NCBI RefSeq assembly: GCF_028288225.1
Contig: NZ_JAQBOC010000043.1
Span: forward strand, 1 to 64,000
DNA from: Mucilaginibacter sp.
Lineage (GTDB): Bacteria; Bacteroidota; Bacteroidia; Sphingobacteriales; Sphingobacteriaceae
Direction: 5' to 3'
Length of the DNA stretch: 64,000 bases
Positions 35,230 through 42,435 of the stretch are shown piece after piece. The translations under genes were made by a program, and so were the position numbers. Positions within the stretch are counted from its first letter, which is position 1. The number at the start of each line of letters is the position of its first letter. The notes under the pieces are model-generated. The model was not told the origin of the DNA. It ran no database searches and worked only from the letters and a program-made list of their open reading frames with translations.

Positions 35230-37176
35230 ATGTTACACATAAACAAACAAATACAAAAATTACTGATCTGTTCAATGATGGTAATTTGCTCAAGTACTAT
35301 TGTACATGGGCAAACTACGCCACCTACATGGTGGTTTGGTTTCTCGGGTGCCGCAAATTTTAATTTTTATGACGGGACAACGCAAAGATTAAACAATTCA
35401 TTGATTGTACCTGCTGCTTTTCACAAGGGACATGGAATACGCCCTTATGGATCAATTTTAATGGAATACCGTCCTGCCGGTATATGGGCTGGCATGTTAA
35501 ATATAGGCTATAACGGCAGTGGTGCAAAGTTTAATGACGTTGTTGCACCCTGCAACTGCCCTGCAACATTAACCACAAATACCAGCTATATTTCTGTTGA
35601 GCCCAGTTTGCGCTTAAGTGTTCCTTCATCGGGCCTTTACTTTTTTGCGGGGCCAAGCCTGGATTTTAACCTCACTAAAGATTTTACTTATACCCAGCTA
35701 AAACAGGTTGATACAAAATCAGAATTTAGCAGTATGCATAGCACGTTAATTTCCGGACAGGTTGGCGCTGGCTATGATATTAAAATTTCGTCGCCCAACA
35801 GTACAACCCAGGTTGAGCTTTCACCATTTATTTCTTACCATCCTTATTTTGGCCGTGATCCCCGCACTATAGAAAGCTGGTCAATCACATCAGTTAGAAC
35901 GGGCATAGCCTTAAAGTTTGGGAAAGCACATAAAGCTGCCGTTGCAGCTGTTCCTGTGCCCGTTGCACCTGTTGAGCGCGATGTTGTATTTACTGTTCGC
36001 GAACCTAAAGCTGTACCACTCAAGCGTACGGTAAGTGAAACTTTACCATTGCTTAATGCTGTATTTTTTGATGAAGGATCGGTAAGTATCCCAACCCGTT
36101 ATGTAATATTAACCAAAGAACAGGCAGTAGATTTCAAAGAAATATCACTTCAAAAAGAATCTAATGAAAACATGACCGGCCGTTCAGCCCGGCAATTAAG
36201 TGTGTATCATAATATACTCAACATTTTGGGAGATCGTTTACGGTCAAACCCGCAGGCAACTATATCATTAAATGGCGCTTCAGCTACAGGCACTACAGAT
36301 GGTAAAGCCTCTGCTGAATCGATAAAACAATACCTGGTTATTGTATTTGGCATTGATGCTTCAAGAATTAGCACAACAACCCGCACAAAACCAGTGCATC
36401 CATCCCAGCAGCCAGGTGGCACTAAAGAGCTTGTATTGCTTCATGCAGAAGACACGCGGGTTGATATTAGTAGTGCATCCCCTGAATTGCTGATTGAAGT
36501 TGGCGGTGGCATGATGAAGCCTGTTCAAATTATGTCGACACAAGTTGACCCATTAGACAGCCACGTTATTTTTAATGTAGCGGGTGCAAAAGACGCGCTA
36601 AAATCATGGTCGATAGATGTAACTGACAGTAATGGCATTGTGCAACACTACGGACCATACACAAGCGATATGGAAAGTATACCAGGTGCTGCCATTTTAG
36701 GAAATAGCCCAACAGGCGACTACAAAGTGACATTACTGGAAACAACTAAAAATGGTTCATCGTTACAAAAAGAGGGTTCTATCCATCTTATAAAACAAGA
36801 CGACAACATTCAGCAGGGGTTGCGTTACAGCATAGTCTTTGATTTTGATAAGGCTCAAACCATTGATTCTTACAATAAGTTTTTGTCTGATATTGTCTCA
36901 CCTTTAATTTCTGATGGTTCAACGGTGATCATTCATGGCCACACTGATGTTGTTGGGAATGAAGATTATAATCAAAACTTATCTGACAACAGGGCGAAGC
37001 AAACGCAAACTATTATTGAACATACCTTTGCAGCTTCAGGTAAGAACAATGTTAAATTTGAAACATTGGGTTACGGAGAAGATAGTGGTCGGTCTCCTTT
37101 TGAAAATGCTTTGCCAGAAGAACGGTTTTATAACCGGACAGTTATTATAGATATTTTACCGGCAAATAAATTATAA
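35230..37176 (+). CDS. OmpA family outer membrane protein
   Basis: 648 residues with a signal peptide ending IVHGQ. The N-terminal part (about 28-235) is a beta-barrel (WWFGFSGAANFNFYDGT, PFISYHPYFGRDP). A linker follows, with an OmpA-like fragment (TISLNGASATGTTDG...). The C terminus (about 535-648) is the peptidoglycan-binding OmpA domain: IIHGHTDVVGNEDYNQNLSD, NRAKQ. It is downstream of the ice-binding lipoprotein on the same strand, a pairing that may link the ice binder to the cell envelope. Confidence 0.9.
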   Translation: MLHINKQIQKLLICSMMVICSSTIVHGQTTPPTWWFGFSGAANFNFYDGTTQRLNNSLIVPAAFHKGHGIRPYGSILMEYRPAGIWAGMLNIGYNGSGAKFNDVVAPCNCPATLTTNTSYISVEPSLRLSVPSSGLYFFAGPSLDFNLTKDFTYTQLKQVDTKSEFSSMHSTLISGQVGAGYDIKISSPNSTTQVELSPFISYHPYFGRDPRTIESWSITSVRTGIALKFGKAHKAAVAAVPVPVAPVERDVVFTVREPKAVPLKRTVSETLPLLNAVFFDEGSVSIPTRYVILTKEQAVDFKEISLQKESNENMTGRSARQLSVYHNILNILGDRLRSNPQATISLNGASATGTTDGKASAESIKQYLVIVFGIDASRISTTTRTKPVHPSQQPGGTKELVLLHAEDTRVDISSASPELLIEVGGGMMKPVQIMSTQVDPLDSHVIFNVAGAKDALKSWSIDVTDSNGIVQHYGPYTSDMESIPGAAILGNSPTGDYKVTLLETTKNGSSLQKEGSIHLIKQDDNIQQGLRYSIVFDFDKAQTIDSYNKFLSDIVSPLISDGSTVIIHGHTDVVGNEDYNQNLSDNRAKQTQTIIEHTFAASGKNNVKFETLGYGEDSGRSPFENALPEERFYNRTVIIDILPANKL

Positions 37177-37232
37177 AGCCTTAACTGATTCGTTCATATT
37201 ATAAAACAGAAAAGCTTTATTTATTCTTAAAG

Positions 37233-37293
37233 AAAGGTCACTCTAAAAAGGTGACCTTTCCTGTTTACAAGAATAGTCATATTCTTCTTGTAA
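37233..37293. terminator. Tandem hairpins after the OmpA gene
   Basis: AAAGGTCAC/GTGACCTTT (37233-37259) and TTTACAAGAA/TTCTTGTAAA (37264-37293) form consecutive stems in the convergent gap. Neither has a long T tract, so terminator function is likely but not certain. Confidence 0.6.
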
Positions 37294-37311
37294 AGAATTG
37301 CGTATAAAATC

Positions 37312-37608
37312 TTACCGCAGCGCCTGGTAAATCTCGGCAGCTAATAATCCGCTGCCGCCACCATAATGCTGTGCTATAATTATATCCGGATTTAAAGCCC
37401 TGAATGCAGTGCAAAGCCTGTCTTCGCTTTCCTTTTCAATACCGCCGCCAAGCAATACCAACTTATAAGGCTGCGCACTAAATGCCAGTATAGCTTCATC
37501 ATCGGTACAGGCGCCGGTTGCATTCCATTCCGGGTTATTGTTTATTAACCGTACAACAGTTTGTAAGATCTCCGCATGCCTGCCTATTGCTAAAATTTGT
37601 ATTTTCAT
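37312..37608 (-). CDS. Small receiver-like hypothetical protein
   Basis: 98 residues with a beta-alpha pattern like a response-regulator receiver: MKIQILAIGRHAEILQTVVRLI, then GACTDDEAILAFSAQPYKLVLLGGGI. The phospho-acceptor position appears to be GGG instead of Asp, so it is not a working receiver. The two halves end in DIIIAQHYGGGSGLLAAEI. Stand-alone proteins like this are common near pirin genes in Bacteroidetes. Function is unknown. Confidence 0.7.
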   Translation of the reverse strand: MKIQILAIGRHAEILQTVVRLINNNPEWNATGACTDDEAILAFSAQPYKLVLLGGGIEKESEDRLCTAFRALNPDIIIAQHYGGGSGLLAAEIYQALR

Positions 37609-37617
37609 ATTTTTGAG

Positions 37618-37707
37618 GTAAAAGCTGAAAGGTAAAAGGCAAAAGGTTCATTCCGCACTCCACATTCCGACTTCCGCATTCACAGACCTTTCGCCTTTAT
37701 CCTTTTA
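37618..37707. repeat. Inverted arrays of degenerate 7-nt words
   Basis: On the left AAAGGTA, AAAGGCA, AAAGGTT; on the right, read on the other strand, AAGGTAA, AAGGATA, AAGGCGA, AAGGTCT. Between them is a second set (ATTCCGC, ACTCCAC, ATTCCGA). The structure lies between the receiver-like gene and the pirin gene. Confidence 0.6.
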
Positions 37708-37709
37708 CC

Positions 37710-38426
37710 TTACTGCAACATTGGTACTTCCATCAGCAAAAACTCCGCATCTGTTTCGGCGGTGATCGTGAACTTATCTGTGTCCCAAATTCCGTAACCA
37801 TCGCGGGTGTTCAATAACTGGTCGTTTACTTTTACGTCGCCATTTAATACAAAAACGTAAACACCATTGCCTTTGCCTTTAATTGTGTATTCGGTATTAA
37901 TGCCTTTATCAAATTTACCCAAATGGAACCAGGCATTCTGGTGGATCCAAACACCTTCATCATCAGCATTTGGCGAAAGAATCTGCTGTAATTTATTATG
38001 TCTGTCCTCCAGGTTTAAAGTTATCTGGTCATAGCGCGGCTCAACGTTCTTTTTATCAGGATATACCCAGATCTGTAGGAATTTTACACGCTGCTCCCGG
38101 TCTTTATTATACTCGCTGTGATAAATACCTGTGCCGGCGCTCATGGCCTGGATATCGCCATTTTTTATAATGGCAACATTGTTCATGCTATCTTTATGTT
38201 CAAGGTCGCCCTCAAGCGGGATAGAGATGATCTCCATATTATCATGCGGGTGTTTTCCAAAACCCATGCCTGCATCAACGGTATCATCATTCAATACCCT
38301 TAACGCACCAAAACTCATCCTGTCGGGATTATAATAACTTGCAAAACTAAAACTATGATAACTGTTTAGCCAGCCATGGTTTGCATGTCCACGGGTTTCG
38401 GCTTTATGTAATACGGTGTGTGCCAT
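37710..38426 (-). CDS. Pirin family protein (YhaK-like)
   Basis: 238 residues with the bicupin fold. The pirin N-terminal motif reads HSFSFASYYNPDRMSFGALRVLNDD, and the metal ligands lie in GKHPHDNMEIISIPLEG and GIYHSEYN (His pair, His, Glu). The family includes quercetinases and redox-sensing transcription cofactors; the role here is not assigned. A paralogue lies at 48120. Both have an identical 18-nt motif 23-24 nt upstream of their -7 elements, so they are probably co-regulated. Confidence 0.9.
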   Translation of the reverse strand: MAHTVLHKAETRGHANHGWLNSYHSFSFASYYNPDRMSFGALRVLNDDTVDAGMGFGKHPHDNMEIISIPLEGDLEHKDSMNNVAIIKNGDIQAMSAGTGIYHSEYNKDREQRVKFLQIWVYPDKKNVEPRYDQITLNLEDRHNKLQQILSPNADDEGVWIHQNAWFHLGKFDKGINTEYTIKGKGNGVYVFVLNGDVKVNDQLLNTRDGYGIWDTDKFTITAETDAEFLLMEVPMLQ

Positions 38427-38455
38427 TGTAATTGTCCTTTCTGATTTTTATACAA

Positions 38456-38504
38456 CAAAGGTACAGGCTTCAAAATCCATGACACATGATGTAGGTTAAG
38501 AAAA
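38456..38504 (-). promoter_or_regulatory. Pirin 1 promoter with shared upstream motif
   Basis: Minus-strand -7 element TACCTTTG at 38463-38456. On the plus strand, TGATGTAGGTTAAGAAAA at 38487-38504 is identical to the motif before pirin 2. No -33 TTG is seen, which fits an activator site. Confidence 0.55.
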
Positions 38505-38506
38505 AG

Positions 38507-38541
38507 AGGTTGATTGAGTTGGATTAGGTTGATTAAGTTGG
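38507..38541. repeat. 9-nt word array, left of the four-helix-bundle gene
   Basis: Units GTTGATTGA, GTTGGATTA, GGTTGATTA, AGTTGGTTT in a row. The array at 39037-39080 is the inverted counterpart on the other side of the gene. Confidence 0.65.
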
Positions 38542-38649
38542 TTTTTACGGCTTGGATAAGTTAAAAAGTTTTAAATGAAGTTTTTTGTCATTGTCAGATA
38601 TTGACATTTGTTTATATTTTTATTGTAATTGAAATTTAACCTGAATAAT

Positions 38650-39024
38650 ATGGCATCTTTTACTGAATTGGAAACGTGGAAGCAAGCAAGGAAAATAAGA
38701 GTATTTATTTCCGAACTAACTAAAAAGTTTCCGGCCTCTGAAAAATTTCGGCTAACAGATCAGCTTATCAGGTGCTCCAGATCAATTGGTAATAATATAG
38801 CTGAAGGTCATGGACGATTTCATTACCAGGACAACGTTAGGTTTTGCATAATGGCCAGAGGTTCATTATCAGAAACGCTTGATCAAATGATAGTTGCATT
38901 AGATGAACAAATAATAACAAATGAAATTTTTAAATCATTTGAAGTTGAATATGACTATTGTTTAAGATTACTAAATGGCTACATCATGCATATTAAAAAG
39001 AAGAAAAATGATGAAATTAATTAA
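38650..39024 (+). CDS. Four-helix bundle protein (S23/Avd-like)
   Basis: 124 residues from the ATG at 38650 (an upstream ATG at 38629 adds seven residues). It starts MASFTELETWKQARKIRVFI and has the family core KFPASEKFRLTDQLIRCSRSIGNNIAEGHGRF. The family includes the proteins encoded in 23S rRNA intervening sequences and the Avd accessory protein of diversity-generating retroelements. No rRNA or reverse transcriptase is here. The gene is bracketed by inverted 9-nt word arrays, which suggests a small mobile cassette. Its molecular role is unknown. Confidence 0.88.
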   Translation: MASFTELETWKQARKIRVFISELTKKFPASEKFRLTDQLIRCSRSIGNNIAEGHGRFHYQDNVRFCIMARGSLSETLDQMIVALDEQIITNEIFKSFEVEYDYCLRLLNGYIMHIKKKKNDEIN

Positions 39025-39036
39025 TGTCCAATCGTC

Positions 39037-39080
39037 CCAACCTAATCAACTTATTCAACCTAATCAACTCAATCAACTTT
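39037..39080. repeat. 9-nt word array, right of the four-helix-bundle gene
   Basis: Read on the minus strand: AGTTGATTG, AGTTGATTA, GGTTGAATA, AGTTGATTA, GGTTGG. It is the inverted partner of 38507-38541. Its edge supplies the TGA stop of the Crp/Fnr gene. Confidence 0.65.
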
Positions 39081-39657
39081 TACGCAGTAAACTGCTCCTC
39101 ATTCTACTAAAAAACTCCGGCGTTACACCTACATATGATGCTATTTGTTTTTGCGGCAGGTGATCAATGAGCGTGGGATAGCGTTTGCAAAAGATGCTGT
39201 ACCGTTCTTCGGCGGTAAGGCTCATATTATCAACTATGCGCTGCTGGTTGGCTACCAGCGAGTTTTCGGTAAGGATGCGGAAAAAGCGTTCGAACTTCGG
39301 TACTTCGTGATATAGCTTTTCCTGGTTTATTTTTGACAGAATAATGGCTTCCGTATCTTCCAGAGCTTCAATATTCAGGATGCCGGGCTTTTGTGAGATC
39401 AGGCTGTACATGTCGGCTATCCACCAGCCGGGCGGGGCAAAGCTCAGCACATGCTCAACACCATTTTTATCAACTGTAAAGCCGCGCAGGCAGCCATCGG
39501 TCACAAAAACCGAATTTTTACAGATCTCCCCTTCACTAAGGGTAAACTGTTTGCGTTTGATACGCTTGGGCTGCAGATGCGAAACGAAGATCTCCCTTTC
39601 GGCATCATCCAGGTGAATGTATTTTGAGACGTTATTTAGCAGCAGATCAAATGACAT
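39073..39657 (-). CDS. Crp/Fnr family transcriptional regulator
   Basis: 194 residues from the ATG at 39657 (a further upstream ATG at 39714 adds 19 atypical residues). The cyclic-nucleotide-binding-like beta-roll spans about 25-120 (FTLSEGEICKNSVFVTDGCLRGFT), followed by the dimer helix and a helix-turn-helix, LPQKQIASYVGVTPEFFSRM. The PGE-type cyclic nucleotide loop is not conserved, so it may sense something other than cAMP. Its stop codon is formed by the adjacent word array. It could regulate the nearby pirin genes, but no site proves it. Confidence 0.88.
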   Translation of the reverse strand: MSFDLLLNNVSKYIHLDDAEREIFVSHLQPKRIKRKQFTLSEGEICKNSVFVTDGCLRGFTVDKNGVEHVLSFAPPGWWIADMYSLISQKPGILNIEALEDTEAIILSKINQEKLYHEVPKFERFFRILTENSLVANQQRIVDNMSLTAEERYSIFCKRYPTLIDHLPQKQIASYVGVTPEFFSRMRSSLLRKS

Positions 39658-39834
39658 AGGATATTTAAAAGTAAGTTTAGCGTATTTAAGTGGACCGCTT
39701 GTTTCACCAACCAATTAAAACAGAAACTTAATATTAAGTAGCTGCAATTTAACTATATGGTAACACAAAATTTAATAATCAGCAATATTGACAGGGTAAA
39801 TTTGCAATATAAATTTTAGCAATAACACTCAAAA

Positions 39835-40704
39835 ATGCATTCAGCAATTTTAAGCGTAAAATTACTAAAAACAGGAATTTTTGTTTTGCTTCTTCTTAGC
39901 CCCCTAATTGTTTGTTCCCAATCAATTCCATTACCAAATGCATTTGCGCATAATGATTATTTCCATAAGCGACCTTTGTTTGATGCGCTTGAAAATGGTT
40001 ATACCAACATTGAGGCCGACATTTTTTTAGCCGATGATAATTTAATTGTTGCACATATTAATCCTTTTTTCAGAAGCGATAAAACCCTTGAAGCTCTTTA
40101 TTTAAAACCCCTGGCCGAGTACATTGCAAAAAACAACGGGCAGGTATATAAAGGTTACGATGAGCCGGTTATATTAATGATAGATATAAAAACCGGGGCC
40201 GATAATACCTATAGCAAACTTAAAACATTACTTAAAAAATATAGCTCAATATTATCCGGCTACAATCACGGTAATGTTATAAAGCGGGCGGTTACAATCG
40301 TTTTATCAGGTCATAAACCTTATAAAATGATAAGGGCCGAAGAAGACCGCCTGGCGTTTATTGATGAGGACCTTAGAAAAACAAGCCAGGACACTACTTC
40401 AGCTAATGTTTATAAATTATCAAGTTGCAAATACTCCAAAATTTTAAAATGGGAAGGACAGGGAGGTCTTCCGGACGATGAACGAAAACGATTATGCACC
40501 TATGTTGCCATGGCCCACAGGTTTGGTAAAAAAGTAAGGCTGTGGGCATCGCCCGAAAATAGTATTGTTTGGGAAGAGTTATTAAAGTGCGGGGTTGATT
40601 TAATTAATACCGATAAACTGGTTTCCCTTAAAAGATTTTTATTATCCCGGGGCACTGTAAATTATGAAACTTCAAATATCATGATAACCAATAACTCAGA
40701 ATAA
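39835..40704 (+). CDS. Exported phosphodiesterase-like protein (Aim6/GDPD/PI-PLC-like)
   Basis: 289 residues with a signal peptide (about 1-29, ends VCSQ). The core motif AFAHNDYFHKRPLFDALENG is followed by YTNIEADIFL, IVAHINPF and MIDIKTG, the arrangement of glycerophosphodiester phosphodiesterase or PI-PLC barrels. A His pair (AHND, VAH) and the EAD acid could form the metal site. It resembles the secreted Bacteroidetes relatives of Aim6. Substrate is unknown. It is convergent with the small YdeI-like gene, 3 nt away. Confidence 0.85.
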   Translation: MHSAILSVKLLKTGIFVLLLLSPLIVCSQSIPLPNAFAHNDYFHKRPLFDALENGYTNIEADIFLADDNLIVAHINPFFRSDKTLEALYLKPLAEYIAKNNGQVYKGYDEPVILMIDIKTGADNTYSKLKTLLKKYSSILSGYNHGNVIKRAVTIVLSGHKPYKMIRAEEDRLAFIDEDLRKTSQDTTSANVYKLSSCKYSKILKWEGQGGLPDDERKRLCTYVAMAHRFGKKVRLWASPENSIVWEELLKCGVDLINTDKLVSLKRFLLSRGTVNYETSNIMITNNSE

Positions 40705-40707
40705 AAA

Positions 40708-40929
40708 TCAGGTCTTCAATGTTTTCTGCTCATTTTGCAGCATTATTAAAGCTTTTGCAGCCCTAACCTTCCGTGTATCTTCCTGTTTGGCTGAGCCTAC
40801 CCAATCGCAATAACCTTGCTTGTACGACCTGGATAAGCCTTCAAAAAACACTTTTGCTTTTGCATCTGTGGCTAGTAACGTTTCCAGTTCTGCAGGTGTG
40901 CCTTCAATATGTTCGCCTTTTTTAAGCAT
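40708..40929 (-). CDS. YdeI/OmpD-associated-like small protein
   Basis: 73 residues from the ATG at 40929. Longer reading to 41016 would add a non-conserved leader that runs through the word array, so the inner start is preferred. The core FFEGLSRSYKQGYCDWVGSAKQEDTRKVRAAKAL (first part of a longer segment) matches the YdeI/OmdA C-terminal domain. The family is loosely tied to bacteriocin protection, without a clear mechanism. Confidence 0.75.
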   Translation of the reverse strand: MLKKGEHIEGTPAELETLLATDAKAKVFFEGLSRSYKQGYCDWVGSAKQEDTRKVRAAKALIMLQNEQKTLKT

Positions 40930-40937
40930 GCTATTTT

Positions 40938-40972
40938 TTAGATTTGAGACGTGAGATCTGAGATTTGAGACA
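40938..40972. repeat. 7-nt word array, plus-strand sense
   Basis: Units GATTTGA, GACGTGA, GATCTGA, GATTTGA, GACATAC in exact succession. The oppositely oriented words CATCTCA follow at 41010 and again at 41634. Confidence 0.65.
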
Positions 40973-41008
40973 TACATAAAATCCCAGAATAAATATAAGA
41001 AAAAACAA

Positions 41009-41028
41009 CATCTCACATCTCACATCTC
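41009..41028. repeat. 7-nt word array interrupted by the TIR element, left piece
   Basis: CATCTCA repeated with period 7. The same words resume at 41632-41652 on the other side of the inserted element, so the array was the insertion target. Confidence 0.65.
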
Positions 41029-41631
41029 GGTAGTGTCTCAGTTTGAAATTTAATTTTCACTTGTAACCTCAAACCCATATCGTATTGCCGCTTCAAGAAT
41101 ATCAATGTTTATATCTTTTAGAGTTTTGAACCTTATGCAATATCCGGTCACGCTTGCCTTGCCTAGTTCTTTTCCATACGTTTGGGCTAAGTATGTCTTA
41201 TCCTTGATACCAAGGATATAGATAGAGATTCCGGTTTTGTTTGCGCTCATACCAATTTGAAAAAACTCTCTGGTTTTTCCATTAGCATATTTTATTGTGT
41301 GAAATCCATATCCTATAGTAGGGTTACTAATAGTTTGATTTTCAGTGCTTTTACCATCATCGAACCATAATTTACATTCTGGTAATACTTGAAGTGTGAG
41401 CATATGCAACTGTTGCATGTCACTACGCTTTGGTTCAGGTTGGCTAGTAATATACTTTTTGATTTGTTCTTGTACGTTCATATGAAATATTGAATTATGG
41501 GTTGCCTACTTTGCCTTTTCAAATCTCGCTTTATTTTCAGTTATACACTAATTCATTTCTTTCACCTTCCTTCGAAAGCACTTTCCACTTTTCTTTGGTT
41601 CATCATTCAAATTTCAAACTGAGACACTACC
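41029..41631. mobile_element. 603-bp element with perfect 23-bp terminal inverted repeats
   Basis: The left end starts GGTAGTGTCTCAGTTT and the right end is its exact reverse complement (41609-41631); the perfect match is 23 bp. CACATCTC flanks both sides (41021-41028 and 41632-41639), a possible 8-bp target duplication, although the target is itself repetitive. The element carries only a DUF1801 gene, so it cannot move by itself. It may be a non-autonomous transposon or cassette moved by an IS elsewhere. Confidence 0.75.
41050..41481 (-). CDS. DUF1801 domain protein carried by the TIR element
   Basis: 143 residues, MNVQEQIKKYITSQPEPKRS start, with the DUF1801 core ECKLWFDDGKSTEN, NPTIGYGFHTIKYANGKTRE and GISIYILGIKDKTYLAQTYG. 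The stop codon TAA lies inside the left terminal repeat, so the gene and the element ends fit closely. DUF1801 proteins have an iron-chaperone-like fold of unknown role. The carriage by an element without a transposase is notable. Confidence 0.85.
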   Translation of the reverse strand: MNVQEQIKKYITSQPEPKRSDMQQLHMLTLQVLPECKLWFDDGKSTENQTISNPTIGYGFHTIKYANGKTREFFQIGMSANKTGISIYILGIKDKTYLAQTYGKELGKASVTGYCIRFKTLKDINIDILEAAIRYGFEVTSEN

Positions 41632-41652
41632 CACATCTCACATCTCACATCT
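41632..41652. repeat. 7-nt word array, right piece
   Basis: CACATCT words resume after the element and run into the stop codon of the GLPGLI gene. Confidence 0.6.
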
Positions 41653-42430
41653 ACAACACCAGCGCCTTCATTTCGTCATTTGCTCCATGCCCCCAGTTTT
41701 TCATTAGCTGTTTAAGTGTGGCATAAAGCTCCTTTCTGTTAACCGGTTTTCCTTTTTTTGGTATCGTCATGGCTTTGGGCTCAATGGGCATATCGGTTAC
41801 CTTGGTAGCAAACCAGGTTACATTATCGTGTGGTAAAGCCAAACCAAGTATCATTCCCGGCAAGCCTGTAAAAGATTCCGGGCCACCTGAAACCGGTATT
41901 TTTTCGGCATAAAAAGCTACAACATAAACAGAATCCATTACCAATGCATTGGCCCGGCGACAGGCAAACCCCGCAATTTCGCGGGTTTCATCGGTAATTT
42001 TCCAGGTTACCTTACGTGTGCTGTCTCTCACCAAAAAAAGGTCATCATACACCTTTTTTTGTGTTATACTGGTTTTGGTGTCCAAATCAGTATAAATGGT
42101 ATTTGGCTGACCGGATACTGCATCGTCCCCAAAAAAATCATTAGGCGTAGCATCGTTTGATTCAACCGGGGTATTTAACGTTTTATTGTCGGCAAAATTC
42201 AATATGCTTTTACTTTTTTTAAACTGGGGCTGTGATTTTTTGTACGATTCAAGCAACGGACTTAAAAACGATTCATTTTCCGGTGTTATCCATTTTTTTA
42301 TAGTTGCAAACATGTTTACACTTTTTTCAAATTCAATAGTGCCATGAGTTGTAAAGTGTTCATTTTGGGCAAAAAGCATGCTGCTACTCAGTAACAACAT
42401 GCCTATAATTGTGATAATTGTGGTTTTCAT
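41651..42430 (-). CDS. GLPGLI family protein
   Basis: 259 residues from the ATG at 42430, preferred because it starts a signal peptide (MKTTIITIIGMLLLSSSMLFAQ); the ATG at 42481 overlaps the upstream gene. The name-giving motif appears as FTGLPGMILGLALP. The IAGFACRRANAL segment precedes it. GLPGLI proteins are exported, of unknown function, and sit next to outer-membrane beta-barrel genes in Bacteroidetes, as here with a 5-nt gap. Confidence 0.92.
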   Translation of the reverse strand: MKTTIITIIGMLLLSSSMLFAQNEHFTTHGTIEFEKSVNMFATIKKWITPENESFLSPLLESYKKSQPQFKKSKSILNFADNKTLNTPVESNDATPNDFFGDDAVSGQPNTIYTDLDTKTSITQKKVYDDLFLVRDSTRKVTWKITDETREIAGFACRRANALVMDSVYVVAFYAEKIPVSGGPESFTGLPGMILGLALPHDNVTWFATKVTDMPIEPKAMTIPKKGKPVNRKELYATLKQLMKNWGHGANDEMKALVL

Positions 42431-42435
42431 AATAA

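Noticed and set aside
38650..39024. Four-helix-bundle gene as a 23S rRNA intervening sequence or part of a diversity-generating retroelement
   Set aside because: No rRNA, reverse transcriptase or template repeat is in the window.
41009..41652. CATCTCA repeats looked at first like a small CRISPR-type array
   Set aside because: Words are contiguous with period 7 and no unique spacers; no cas genes are present.
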